A DNA stretch of 64,000 nt from Pseudanabaena sp. M53BS1SP1A06MG (GTDB taxonomy: Bacteria > Cyanobacteriota > Cyanobacteriia > Pseudanabaenales > Pseudanabaenaceae), in NCBI GenBank assembly GCA_020404105.1, contig JADBWH010000032.1, positions 1 through 64,000 of the forward strand, read 5' to 3'. Shown here piece after piece: positions 8,422-17,532 of the stretch. How positions within the stretch are numbered: position 1 is the first letter of the stretch; each line of letters begins with the position of its first letter. The notes under the pieces were generated by a model, which was not told the DNA's origin, ran no database searches, and saw only the letters and a program-made list of their open reading frames with translations. A program made the position numbers and the translations under genes.

Positions 8422-11400
8422 TCCTAGCTAAAAATGGTAAAGAAGTGATTGATCTTGTGAAACAATATCAACCTGACTTGATTGTGATGGATATTCAAAT
8501 GTCTCCCATAGCAACTTCTCTCACTTCCATTGATTTGAAATCAGCGATCATTCCTAATCCATTGGTGGTTAATGCTGATCTGAAGGTGATTGATGCGATC
8601 ACACAAATGTCTAATGTATTGTTAAGGGCTAATGCAAAACAAGAAATGGATCCGTTAGAAGTCATTTGTCAGGAGGCAAGGGCTAGTTGTGTATTAGTAA
8701 TTGAGGCAGCAAAAGTTATTGGCATTATCACCGAACGGGATGTTGTTAGATTGAGTGCCCAAAGGCGATCTCTGGAACACTTAACTGTGCGTGAGGTCAT
8801 GTCCTCTCCAGTATTTACACTCCAAGAAAAAGACTGTACTGATTTACTCGCAGTGGTGAATCTGTTACGGCAAAATCATATTCGTCATTTGCCGATTGTC
8901 GATCAGAGCGATCTGCTATTGGGAATAATCACCTATGATAGTCTGTGGCAAATGTCTAGACCTTTGGAATCACCAAGTTCTAATGCTCCGCATAATGATG
9001 AAGAGCTAGATGCCAGATTTGAGAGTCAGAAGGTAGCCACCAAAATTGTAACCGAATTGGTAACTTCATTTTATCAACAGGCGCAAACTAAACAGTTTGA
9101 ACACCAGCAAATGCAAACGGCGCTACGACAGAGTGAAGAAACTCTCAAATTATTTATCAAATATGTCCCTGTGGGTATCGTCATGCTAGATGTTAATCTA
9201 TGCTATGTCCATGCGAGCCAGAGATGGGTAGATGAATATCGACTGGAATCCGTAGAGGCAATCATCGGCAAATCTCATTATGAGATCTTTCCTGAAATTC
9301 CTGAAAATTGGCGACAAATTCATCGACGGTGTTTGCAAGGGGCAATTGAGCGAGCGGAGCAGGACTTGTTTGTGCGTGCTGATGGAACTCATCAGTGGAT
9401 TAGGTGGGAGATTCGTCCTTGGCGCACAAGTAATCAAGAGATTGGGGGGGTAATCTTTTTTTCTGAGGATATTACAGAAAAAGTTCAAGCAGAAATTAAT
9501 TTACAAGAAAGTGAAGAGCGCTTAAGGCTCGCTCTTAGGGCTGCTAATCAAGGATTATATGACTTGAATTTGCGAACAGGTGAAGCGATCGTTAATCCTG
9601 AATATGCGACTATGTTGGGCTATGACTATGCGACCTTTGTGGAAACAAATGCAAAGTGGATTGAACGCCTGCATCCAGATGATCGCGAGATTGCAGTAAA
9701 TATCTATCAAGAATACATAATTGGTAATCTGACTGAATATAAAGTGGAGTTTCGCCAACTTACTCAAAGTGGCGAATGGAAATGGATCCTCTCTTTGGGC
9801 AAAATTGTCGAATGGGATGAAGCAGGTAATCCCATTCGGATGCTAGGAACCCATACTGACATTAGCGATCGCAAACTTGCTGAAGAACAAGCACAGCGTC
9901 GTCTGGATATTCTCGAAGCCGCCCGTGATGTAATAGCTTCTACAGATGTTGAAGGTCGTGTTACATTTATCAATCAAACTGGAAAATTGATATTGGGAAT
10001 AGACCCTGATACAGATATTTACAATACAAATATTCCTGATTATCATCCACCCCATATCGCCGAGTTTATTTTGCAGGAAGCTCTTCCCCAATGTGTCCAA
10101 CAAGGATTTTGGTCAGGTGAAACTATATTCCGCCGCAAAGATGGTTCAGAATTCCCTGCATTGCAAGTGATTGTCTGTCACCGTGGCAGCGATCATAAAA
10201 TCAACCAATTCTCGACGATTGCTAGAGATATTAGCGAACTTAAGCAAGCAGAAAAAGAGCGACTGCTTAATGAACAAGTTCAGAGAGAACTCAAGCTGCT
10301 AGAGAATATTTTGGATATTGTCTTAGCTGGTTATTGGGATTGGGATATTCCTGAAAATTATGAATACCTCAGTCCTAGATTTAAACAAATGTTTGGATAT
10401 GAAGACCATGAGATCGCTAACTTGCCCGAAAGCTGGCAACGACTGATCTTTCCTGAAGATTTACCCAAAGCCCTAGAAGCTTTTGAGCGCCATGTCCAGA
10501 GTCGTGGTGCAGTACCCTACTCCGTCGAAGTGCGCTATCGTCATAAAAATGGTTCCATAGTTTGGGTGATTTGTTCAGGAAAAGTGATTGAATGGGATCT
10601 CGATGGCAATCCGATACGGATGATTGGTTGCCATATTGATATTAGCGATCGCAAACAAACTGAGGAACAATTGCGAGAGTCAAAAGAAGAATTAGAACGC
10701 TTTTTCAGTGTGTCTTTGGATTTACTCTGTATTGCCGATATGGAAGGACATTTCTGTCGTCTCAATCGCTCTTGGGAAAGTACCTTGGGCTATGACCTCA
10801 CTGAACTTGAGGGTAGGAAATTCTTAGATTTCGTGCATCCCGAAGACATTGCAGTCACCCTAGAATCTATGTCTGCTTTAAGTAACCAAGAGGCAGTAAT
10901 CGCCTTTGTCAATCGCTATCGATGCAAAGATGGAACCTATCGCTATATCGAGTGGTATTCACGTCCCTATGGTAATTCTATCTATGCAGCGGCACGGGAT
11001 ATTACGAATCGCAAATATGCTGAAGAAGAGATTTTAGAAAAGCAGCGATTTATTCAGAAGATTGCCGATGCCTCTCCCAATATTCTCTATCTCTATGATT
11101 TGCAAGAGCATCGCAATGTTTACTGCAATCGCGAAGTCTCCGCCGTGCTGGGCTATACTGCTGCCGAGATTCAAGCTATGGGGTCGGATTTGTTTACCAA
11201 TCTGATGCATCCCGATGACCTTCCTAGAATTTATGGCTATTATCAAAAAATTAATGCATCTCAAGATGGTGATATCTTTGAACTGGAATATCGGATGCGT
11301 CATATCAATGGTGAATATCGCTGGCTCTATAGTCGTGATTCGATATTTAGTCGAGATGAGCAAGGACATCCTAAACAGACCATTGGCACGGCTCAAGATA

Positions 11401-12545
11401 TTAGCGATCGCAAGCAATCTGAATCTGCTCTCCGCAATCTCTCTGATCGCTTAACCCTTGCTGTCAAATCCGCAGCGATCGGCATTTGGGATTGGGATGT
11501 TATCCAAAACGTTCTCCAATGGGATGATCGGATGTATGAGCTATATGGAATTAAACCAGAGCAATTTGCTAATGCCTACGATGCTTGGGCAAGCACCTTA
11601 CATCCAGATGATCGCATCAATACCGAAAATGCGATTCAACAGGCTTTGCGTGGCGAAAAAGAATATGATCCTGAATTTAGAGTTGTTTTGCCTGATGGAA
11701 ATAGCCGCTTTATTAAAGCTTATTCTTTAGTACAACGTAATGCTCAAGGCGAACCACTACGAATGGTAGGGATTAACTTTGACATTAGCGATCGCAGGAG
11801 AACAGAAGCCCTGATCCAGCAAACTACAGCACAATTAGAAGCCTCTAACCGTGAGTTAGAAGCCTTTGCCTATTCTGTATCCCATGATTTGCGTGCACCC
11901 TTACGAGCGATCGATGGCTTTAGTAATGCCTTAATGGAGGACTATGGAGATAAATTTGATGAGGATGGGCGCGACTACTTTGAGCGCATTCGGCGCAATA
12001 TTCAACGTATGGGACTGCTTATTGATGATTTACTGCGGCTCTCCCGTGTTTCCCGATCAGAAATGCAATATAGCCAAGTCAATCTAAGTAGCCTAGTCGA
12101 AGAGCAAATCCATGAATTGCAAGAGTCAGATCCTCAACGACAGGTTGAAGCCATTATTGCTCCTGAAATTATCGTTTCTGCTGATATTACCCTGATGCGG
12201 GTGATCATCAATAACCTCATTCAAAATGCTTGGAAATTTACTAGCAATCATGCTACAGCGAGAATTGAGTTTGGGTTAATCAAGCAGGATGAACAGTCTG
12301 TCTATTTTGTCCGTGATGATGGTGCAGGCTTTGATATGAATTATACCAAGATGCTTTTTGGAGTGTTCCAACGCCTACATAACGCAAACGAATTTCATGG
12401 TACTGGTATTGGTCTAGCGACAGTTCAGCGTGTAATCCATCGTCATGGTGGTAAGGTATGGGCTGAAGGGGAAGTGGAAAAAGGAGCCACATTCTATTTT
12501 ACATTACCAAATAATCCCACTAGAATAGACATCTTGCAGAACTGA
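8418..12545 (+). CDS. CBS and multi-PAS sensor histidine kinase
   Basis: 1375 residues from the GTG at 8418, though an internal ATG may be the real start because the first 30 residues are half of a receiver (ending DLIVMDIQM). Next comes a CBS pair (about 45-180; ITERDVVRLSAQ, IRHLPIVD). Seven PAS/PAC repeats follow (about 235-1130), most closing with DISDRK-type motifs. The HisKA domain has phospho-acceptor His1156 in SVSHDLRAPLRAIDGFS, a Cph1/phytochrome-type H box. The HATPase has NNLIQNAWKFT, DDGAGFD and GTGIGLATV. No membrane segment is seen, so it is probably a cytoplasmic sensor. No response regulator lies next to it. Confidence 0.9.
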   Translation: MILAKNGKEVIDLVKQYQPDLIVMDIQMSPIATSLTSIDLKSAIIPNPLVVNADLKVIDAITQMSNVLLRANAKQEMDPLEVICQEARASCVLVIEAAKVIGIITERDVVRLSAQRRSLEHLTVREVMSSPVFTLQEKDCTDLLAVVNLLRQNHIRHLPIVDQSDLLLGIITYDSLWQMSRPLESPSSNAPHNDEELDARFESQKVATKIVTELVTSFYQQAQTKQFEHQQMQTALRQSEETLKLFIKYVPVGIVMLDVNLCYVHASQRWVDEYRLESVEAIIGKSHYEIFPEIPENWRQIHRRCLQGAIERAEQDLFVRADGTHQWIRWEIRPWRTSNQEIGGVIFFSEDITEKVQAEINLQESEERLRLALRAANQGLYDLNLRTGEAIVNPEYATMLGYDYATFVETNAKWIERLHPDDREIAVNIYQEYIIGNLTEYKVEFRQLTQSGEWKWILSLGKIVEWDEAGNPIRMLGTHTDISDRKLAEEQAQRRLDILEAARDVIASTDVEGRVTFINQTGKLILGIDPDTDIYNTNIPDYHPPHIAEFILQEALPQCVQQGFWSGETIFRRKDGSEFPALQVIVCHRGSDHKINQFSTIARDISELKQAEKERLLNEQVQRELKLLENILDIVLAGYWDWDIPENYEYLSPRFKQMFGYEDHEIANLPESWQRLIFPEDLPKALEAFERHVQSRGAVPYSVEVRYRHKNGSIVWVICSGKVIEWDLDGNPIRMIGCHIDISDRKQTEEQLRESKEELERFFSVSLDLLCIADMEGHFCRLNRSWESTLGYDLTELEGRKFLDFVHPEDIAVTLESMSALSNQEAVIAFVNRYRCKDGTYRYIEWYSRPYGNSIYAAARDITNRKYAEEEILEKQRFIQKIADASPNILYLYDLQEHRNVYCNREVSAVLGYTAAEIQAMGSDLFTNLMHPDDLPRIYGYYQKINASQDGDIFELEYRMRHINGEYRWLYSRDSIFSRDEQGHPKQTIGTAQDISDRKQSESALRNLSDRLTLAVKSAAIGIWDWDVIQNVLQWDDRMYELYGIKPEQFANAYDAWASTLHPDDRINTENAIQQALRGEKEYDPEFRVVLPDGNSRFIKAYSLVQRNAQGEPLRMVGINFDISDRRRTEALIQQTTAQLEASNRELEAFAYSVSHDLRAPLRAIDGFSNALMEDYGDKFDEDGRDYFERIRRNIQRMGLLIDDLLRLSRVSRSEMQYSQVNLSSLVEEQIHELQESDPQRQVEAIIAPEIIVSADITLMRVIINNLIQNAWKFTSNHATARIEFGLIKQDEQSVYFVRDDGAGFDMNYTKMLFGVFQRLHNANEFHGTGIGLATVQRVIHRHGGKVWAEGEVEKGATFYFTLPNNPTRIDILQN

Positions 12546-12547
12546 AA

Positions 12548-12636
12548 TTATGACTGTGGAGAGGAAGTTTTAGAAGCAGGAAGAGAGACTTCAAAGTTAT
12601 AAATGGCAGCAATCAAATTACAACGTAAACCGAAAC
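12548..12636 (-). pseudogene. C-terminal remnant of an IS5-type transposase
   Basis: The minus strand reads RFGLRCNLIAAIYNFEVSLP and then a stop at the end of the fragment. RFxLRxNLIAxIYN is how many cyanobacterial IS5-family transposases end. The rest is missing: the fragment is cut by the left end of the IS1-type element at 12637. Confidence 0.5.
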
Positions 12637-13546
12637 GGCACTGGTCAGTAAAGAAGTGAGGGTTAAAATAGAGAAGTAGAGACAAGGAAGAAATCATGAA
12701 ATCTCCCCACTGCCAAAGCGAAAAAGTGGTCAAGAATGGCAAAGACTACCACCAAGACGGCAAAGCAATCCAGAATTACTTATGTAAAAGATGTGACAAA
12801 AGATTCAACGAACGCGCAGGCACAGCCATGTCAAGGCTAAGAACCCCAGGACTATTGAAGGAGATGAAATTTATACTCACATAGGCGAGAACCTTCCCAC
12901 CCAGAGAATCAAAAGGGTGGACAGTAGTATTTATCGAACGCAACACAACAGTCGCTATTGGATTGAGGCAAGAGCAGGACTCAAAACCACTGAACTATTT
13001 GCGAAAGTAACGAAAACAGCAGTGCCATGGTCAAAGGCAAGTCAATACATCCGATGGTTTACTGATGGCGAAAAGAGATATGCCCAACAACTGTGGCAAA
13101 TGGCAAGTGTATACCTCAAAGCTACCGAAGTAATTCGTGAGTATCGACATCACAAGGTATGGCGATATGGATTAGAAGTGGCGATCAAAATCAAAGGCTC
13201 ACACGGTAATCATCCTGTCGAATGGGTAAAACCTGAGCATCCCTATACCGCGATTAGCGACAAGAGTGACGTTCATGCTAATCACAATGAAGCAAACAAC
13301 AGTGCTTTGAGAAGGAGATGTAGCGCTTATCGCCGCAGACAAAACCTGTATGCGAAAAATACTGAAGGATTACAACGCGCAGTCACTGTGCAAAGATTAG
13401 TGCACAACTGGGTAAGACCTCATGGGGGCTTAGGCAAGAACAAGACTCCAGTTATGGCGATCGGTCTGTATCATCGACCGATTTCGATGTTAGAGTTGCT
13501 CTCATTACAGGGCTTTACTTCTCTCACGCCTTAACTGACCAGTGCC
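12637..13546 (+). mobile_element. Decayed IS1-family insertion sequence
   Basis: Terminal inverted repeats are clear: GGCACTGGTCAGTAAAGAAG at the left matches the reverse complement of the right end (GGCACTGGTCAGTTAAGGCG). The size of about 910 bp fits IS1. Inside is an InsA-like zinc-finger ORF followed by InsB-like sequence with several frame changes. I see no convincing target duplication: flanks CCGAAAC and AAGAAAC agree only partly. Confidence 0.8.
12696..13534 (+). pseudogene. IS1-family transposase, frameshifted
   Basis: The N-terminal part reads MKSPHCQSEKVVKNGKDYH with a CX2C...CX2C finger (CKRCDKRF), as in InsA. The next segment (GDEIYTHIGENLP) is in another frame. A third segment (PPRESKGWTVVFIERN) is needed before returning to SRYWIEARAGLKTTELF and the C-terminal HNEANNSALRRRCSAYRRR block. 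IS1 normally uses one programmed shift. Here at least three frame changes are needed, so the gene is dead. Confidence 0.8.
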
Positions 13547-13873
13547 AAGAAACATCTAGCCATAGATGGCTATGTAGTTTTGATTATTCAAGAAAGCAAA
13601 TTATTTTCTCTTTTTGATGAACAGAAAAGAACGAAGGAAAGAGAAGTAGAAATAATTCAAGATTTTATAAATTCATTCTCTTTGAAGCTAGTTTGGTATA
13701 AGCGGGTAGACTCTACTCCACAAAGAGAAAAAATGAATATTCATTTTAATGAATTTGCGACAAAAAACTTGTCACTTCAAACTTATCTGTCCCCAATCAA
13801 AAAGGAATTGTTTAATTTAAAGTTTGACAGCAATTATGTTTTAGATGACTATATTATTCTTGCCCAAATTTAA
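13547..13873 (+). pseudogene. 5'-truncated ORF of unknown function beside the IS1-type element
   Basis: An open frame runs directly out of the right end of the IS (KKHLAIDGYVVLIIQESKLF...) to a stop at 13873. The only possible start inside is a TTG at 13580. About 97 residues remain, rich in Lys/Phe and AT-rich in base use. No domain is recognised. The frame is open up to the IS border, which suggests that the insertion or a later deletion removed the true 5' end. It overlaps nothing essential and is followed at once by the HNH gene. Confidence 0.45.
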
Positions 13874-13877
13874 GTTT

Positions 13878-14129
13878 ATGGCAGAAAAAACACCACGTAT
13901 TAGCTTCCCTCCCGAAGTTAGAAAATATATCTTCGATCGCAACAACTACCGATGCCAAAGCTGTCATAAAACTGACCTTACGGCGAAGACGCTCCAAGTC
14001 GATCACATTATTCCCCTAGCCCAAGGTGGAACTAATGACTTCAGTAACCTCCAAACCCTCTGTGCTAAATGTAACCGCAAGAAAAGCGCTAAAATTGATC
14101 CCCGTTTTCGTAGACTTTATAGTGACTAG
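13878..14129 (+). CDS. HNH endonuclease
   Basis: 83 residues from ATG 13878. A longer frame from 13845 overlaps the upstream ORF and is less likely. The HNH/ßßa-metal core is complete: YRCQSCHK, LQVDHIIPLAQGGTND with the catalytic DH, SNLQTLCAKCNRKKS. The two CX2C pairs form the zinc site. Stand-alone HNH proteins of this size occur in phage, homing and defence settings as well as in unknown roles. The neighbouring minus-strand gene is also a probable nuclease. Confidence 0.9.
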   Translation: MAEKTPRISFPPEVRKYIFDRNNYRCQSCHKTDLTAKTLQVDHIIPLAQGGTNDFSNLQTLCAKCNRKKSAKIDPRFRRLYSD

Positions 14130-14141
14130 TACGCACCACAA

Positions 14142-14852
14142 TTAAGAAGGTCTTTGTAAAGCGGCTCTGCGAACTGAGTTGATGCGTTGCTCTGAGCGAG
14201 CATCGATTTTGAGATTGATGGTTTGATGCTTATTGCGATCGACCAAAGGAAATTGAGTTTGCCAATTACTAATAATGTGAAAATAATTTTCGGCATCCTC
14301 TAAGCAATATTCATAAATTTCATTAAGAATTGTTTCGTATCCCTTCTCTTTTCTTAATACTTTAATCCCATTCCGAAAAACATAATATCCTTTAATTCTT
14401 TTAAAAATCGGAATTCCTAAATAAGCAAAGAGATTATTTAATCCTTGATTAAGATCATTACGCTGACTTGTTCTTTGCAAATCAAGGATTCTAATACTAT
14501 CAATTTTAGGAATAAAGTCTAGAGCCTCAATCCTTTTACGCAGACAAAACATATCACTGGTTGATAGCCCATAACCAATGAAATACTTTCCCTGTAAACT
14601 ATGTAGGTCATTTAAAATATCTTGAATGATCTTTTTTTCTTGCGTACTTGATTCAATAAATTGAATTTTAATGTACTGCTCATTACTATCTTCTAAAATG
14701 CGAGTAAGAGTATATCCAAAAATCTTTTGTACTAGTCCATCCTTCTGAAAATCACGACACCACTCTAAGTCTAAAAATACAAGATCATAGATTGAGCCAT
14801 CGTAGAAATTGTTGATATATTGACTTGGAAGCTTAAATTCCCTTTTATACAT
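14142..14852 (-). CDS. Probable DEDDy-type 3'-5' exonuclease-like protein
   Basis: 236 residues, no close recognisable family. The order of acidic residues fits the RNase H-like DEDD exonuclease superfamily. DLVFLDLEW gives D28/E30. YFIGYGLSTSDMFCLRKRI has D100. EIYEYCLEDAENYFHI has a YX3D pair (Y182/D186). Between them ILDLQR and LNNLFAYLGIPIF fit the helix before motif III. This is inference from spacing and motif shape only. The gene is AT-rich and convergent with the HNH gene, only 12 bases apart. Confidence 0.5.
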   Translation of the reverse strand: MYKREFKLPSQYINNFYDGSIYDLVFLDLEWCRDFQKDGLVQKIFGYTLTRILEDSNEQYIKIQFIESSTQEKKIIQDILNDLHSLQGKYFIGYGLSTSDMFCLRKRIEALDFIPKIDSIRILDLQRTSQRNDLNQGLNNLFAYLGIPIFKRIKGYYVFRNGIKVLRKEKGYETILNEIYEYCLEDAENYFHIISNWQTQFPLVDRNKHQTINLKIDARSEQRINSVRRAALQRPS

Positions 14853-14995
14853 AGAGTTTGACTCAGAGGTTGGCTAGGAGAATGGCTAGCAGGCAAATCA
14901 CTACCATTTATATATCCTAATACCAAAACACAAAATGGCTACGTCATTTAAAGAGGTTTATTTCTCTTTCTTTGTCAGAAATGAGCCTATACTTT

Positions 14996-15685
14996 TTAAA
15001 TCTCAAAATTAAAGCCACTCTGCTTGATTTGTAGGTATTTAGTCTCATCAAATTGATATAACTTCGCAGCCCGATGGGATACACCCTGCTCTAGCTCACC
15101 AGTATCGAATAATAAGTCCATACTGAGTATTTTTTTGCGAAAGTTGCGTTTGTCAAGGTCACGATCTAGAACAGTTTCATAAAGTTTTTGTAACTGCGTC
15201 AAGGTGAATTTTTTAGGTAATAATTCAAATCCAATTGGTTCATACCGAATTTTGCTACGCAGTCTAGTGATCGCCTTTTCTAAAATCTGCTCATGGTCAA
15301 AGGCTAATTTAGGAATTTGAGAAAGAGAAAACCAGTAGGCATCTCGTGCATCAGTTGATGCTTGAATTTGTTGTTCCACTAAGTTAATCAAAGCGTAGTA
15401 AGCAACCGTGACAATGCGATCGCGGGGGTCACGATCCAAGTCACCAAAAGTATATAGCTGCTCCAAATACACATCGTGAATTCCTGTTTCTTCTTGTAAT
15501 TCCCGCAAAGCTGCTTGCTCTAAAGTCTCATCCATCCGCACAAATCCCCCTGGGATAGCCCATTGTCCTTGAAAAGGGGGTATATCACGCTGAATAAGCA
15601 TTATTTTTAAATCTAGCTCTGCATCAAGTCCAAAAACAATGCAATCTACAGTGAGCGCAGGTCGCGGATATTCATAATTATACAT
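14996..15685 (-). CDS. nrtR: NrtR-type Nudix regulator
   Basis: 229 residues. The N-terminal Nudix domain has a complete Nudix box ([20 protein letters not shown]...ETGI, pattern GX5EX7REUXEEXGU). It is followed by a C-terminal winged-helix-like region ([28 protein letters not shown]), the layout of NrtR. NrtR proteins sense ADP-ribose or related nucleotides and repress NAD genes. The gene is divergent from a phosphatase/ADP-ribosylglycohydrolase/nicotinamidase cluster, and two dyads lie in the shared promoter. The intact Nudix box leaves real hydrolase activity possible. Confidence 0.88.
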   Translation of the reverse strand: MYNYEYPRPALTVDCIVFGLDAELDLKIMLIQRDIPPFQGQWAIPGGFVRMDETLEQAALRELQEETGIHDVYLEQLYTFGDLDRDPRDRIVTVAYYALINLVEQQIQASTDARDAYWFSLSQIPKLAFDHEQILEKAITRLRSKIRYEPIGFELLPKKFTLTQLQKLYETVLDRDLDKRNFRKKILSMDLLFDTGELEQGVSHRAAKLYQFDETKYLQIKQSGFNFEI

Positions 15686-15731
15686 TTGACGATTTTTCCC
15701 TTTTTCCTTTTAACTTTTTTCATGAACAGGC

Positions 15732-15760
15732 TTGACATAGTGTAAAAATAACACTATATT
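15732..15760 (+). promoter_or_regulatory. Sigma70-type promoter for the PP2C/ADPRG operon
   Basis: TTGACA (15732-15737), a 17-base spacer, then TATATT (15755-15760). It points toward the PP2C gene at 15790, placing the transcript start near 15767. The spacer is almost exactly filled by the first dyad. Confidence 0.65.
15737..15757. promoter_or_regulatory. Candidate NrtR operator 1
   Basis: Perfect dyad ATAGTGT-N7-ACACTAT, AT-rich centre, lying between the -35 and -10 elements of the divergent promoter. A repressor bound here would block RNA polymerase. Assignment to NrtR is by position (between nrtR and its probable target operon). Confidence 0.65.
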
Positions 15761-15764
15761 GATT

Positions 15765-15783
15765 TGTGTAGTTTTTACACTAT
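15765..15783. promoter_or_regulatory. Candidate NrtR operator 2
   Basis: On the minus strand it reads ATAGTGTAAAAACTACACA, sharing 12 leading bases (ATAGTGTAAAAA) with operator 1 on the plus strand. It lies at the predicted transcript start and ends 7 bases before the PP2C ATG. Confidence 0.6.
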
Positions 15784-15789
15784 ATCGCA

Positions 15790-16683
15790 ATGCAAGAACA
15801 AGTAGGTATTCTCGCTGAAATTCGTGAGCATCAATCGCTGGAAATTTCTGACTTATTTGGTAAAGATTTAGCACAACAATTAGCAAATCAATTTGAATAT
15901 GCAAGTGGCTCTATCATCGGGCGGAATCATGTTCTGACGAACAAAAATAATCAGGATGCTTATCAAATTTCTGTAAACGAAAAATTTATTGCAGCAGTGG
16001 TGTGCGATGGTTGTGGTAGTGGCAAGCATAGTGAAGTTGGCGCAAAGCTTGGTTCCCATATGGTAATCGAGGCGATCGCTAATCTGCTGAATCTAGATCC
16101 AAATCAAGATTCAGAAATATCTACATCTGAGTTTTGGGATTCTGTAAAAATACATTTATTGCAGCATTTGAAAGAGTTTGTCTCACTTTTTAATAGTAAT
16201 AAGAGCCATGGCGAAATGCAATTTGTGAATGATTACTTGTTATTTACAATTGTCGGAACGCTGATTACTGAACATGAAACTGTTACCTTCTCTATCGGCG
16301 ATGGTGCGATCGCTGTAAACGGCAAATTTACAGAAATTCCACCCTATGCTGATAATGCGCCCCCCTATCTTGCCTATGGTCTGTATAAGCCAGATGCAGT
16401 TCATTTTGAAATACGTAATCGCTTACCCACCCAAGAGCTAGAATCACTTCTCATAAGTACCGATGGCATTATGGACTTAGTAACAGTCGAAAATATCGCT
16501 CAATTTTGGCAAGAATCCCGCTATTTTCAAAATCCCAACGCAATTAGAAGGAAATTAGCCCTGCTAAATCGAGAGGAGATCAAACCTAATTGGCAAAAGC
16601 GCGAGTTAACTAAGCGATCTGGCGTTTTATCAGATGATACGAGTTTAGTTGTGATAAGAAGGGATTTAGCGATTAGCGATTAG
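15790..16683 (+). CDS. PP2C-family protein phosphatase
   Basis: 297 residues. PP2C signatures: SIIGRNHVLTNKNNQDAY with NQD, AAVVCDGCGSGKHSEVGA (metal Asp), FSIGDGAIAV, LLISTDGIMD and the C-terminal SDDTSLVVI. The subgroup with CDGCGSG and short linker is the one found with vWA and atypical kinases in TerY-P-like clusters, where it should remove phosphate from the kinase's targets. First gene after the dyad-carrying promoter. ATG 15790 has no clear Shine-Dalgarno and would give a nearly leaderless transcript. Confidence 0.88.
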   Translation: MQEQVGILAEIREHQSLEISDLFGKDLAQQLANQFEYASGSIIGRNHVLTNKNNQDAYQISVNEKFIAAVVCDGCGSGKHSEVGAKLGSHMVIEAIANLLNLDPNQDSEISTSEFWDSVKIHLLQHLKEFVSLFNSNKSHGEMQFVNDYLLFTIVGTLITEHETVTFSIGDGAIAVNGKFTEIPPYADNAPPYLAYGLYKPDAVHFEIRNRLPTQELESLLISTDGIMDLVTVENIAQFWQESRYFQNPNAIRRKLALLNREEIKPNWQKRELTKRSGVLSDDTSLVVIRRDLAISD

Positions 16684-16758
16684 CTTACTCCGAAAAAATC
16701 TAACTTACCAATCACCAAAAGCTAAAAGCTAAAAGCTAATCACCAAAAAGGAAAAACT

Positions 16759-17532
16759 ATGTTAGGCGCAATTGTCGGCGATATTGTCGGTTCCATTTAT
16801 GAATTTAATAATCATCGCTCAAAAGACTTTCCTCTATTCAGTGGAGGATGTGATTTTACCGATGACACAGTGTTAACTGTAGCAGTTGCAGATTGCCTAA
16901 TGAATCAAGGCAGTTATGTAGAATACATCAAAAACTATACTCGTAAATATCCCAATCGTGGCTATGGTGGACGCTTTGCTCAATGGATACGTTTTGAGAG
17001 TATGGAGCCATACAATAGCTGGGGTAATGGCTCAGCAATGCGAGTCAGTGCTGTGGGGTTTGCTTTTGATGATTTAGAAATGGTGATACAGGAAGCTAAG
17101 CGATCGGCTGAAGTCACGCATAATCATCCAGAAGGTATTAAGGGAGCGCAAGCAACGGCTCTTGCTATTTATATGGCGCGTCAAGGTCAGAGTAAAGAGC
17201 AAATAAAATCTGCGATCGCCAAATCATTTAGCTATGACTTAGATAGAACCTTAGACGAAATTCGTCCTGTTTATCAATTTAATGAATCTTGTCAAGAAAC
17301 CGTTCCCGAAGCAGTTATTGCCTTCTTAGAATCAACAGATTTTGAAGATGCAATTCGCAATGGAATTTCCCTCGGTGGTGATAGCGATACGCTGACCTGT
17401 ATTACAGGCGGCATAGCCGAAGCCTTTTATGGTGGTGTTCCTCAAGATATTGCTGAAAAGGCTTTAAGTTATTTACCCAAAGCAATGCGTGAAGTGGTTG
17501 AAAAATTTAGATTGAGGTATAACTTATGTTAG
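16759..17532 (+). CDS. ADP-ribosylglycohydrolase, copy 1
   Basis: 257 residues, all-alpha ADPRH/DraG-like fold. Metal-site motifs: FTDDTVLTVAVAD near the N-terminus, HNHPEGIKGAQATA in the middle, SLGGDSDTL near the end. It should remove ADP-ribose from proteins, nucleic acids or small molecules. It ends by overlapping the next gene by 7 bases (ATG of copy 2 within its last codons), so the two are translationally coupled. The two copies share most blocks and are a tandem duplication that has diverged. Confidence 0.92.
   Translation: MLGAIVGDIVGSIYEFNNHRSKDFPLFSGGCDFTDDTVLTVAVADCLMNQGSYVEYIKNYTRKYPNRGYGGRFAQWIRFESMEPYNSWGNGSAMRVSAVGFAFDDLEMVIQEAKRSAEVTHNHPEGIKGAQATALAIYMARQGQSKEQIKSAIAKSFSYDLDRTLDEIRPVYQFNESCQETVPEAVIAFLESTDFEDAIRNGISLGGDSDTLTCITGGIAEAFYGGVPQDIAEKALSYLPKAMREVVEKFRLRYNLC

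Noticed and set aside
12637-13546. Active IS1 with programmed frameshift
   Set aside because: At least three frame changes are needed to read the transposase, more than the single programmed shift.
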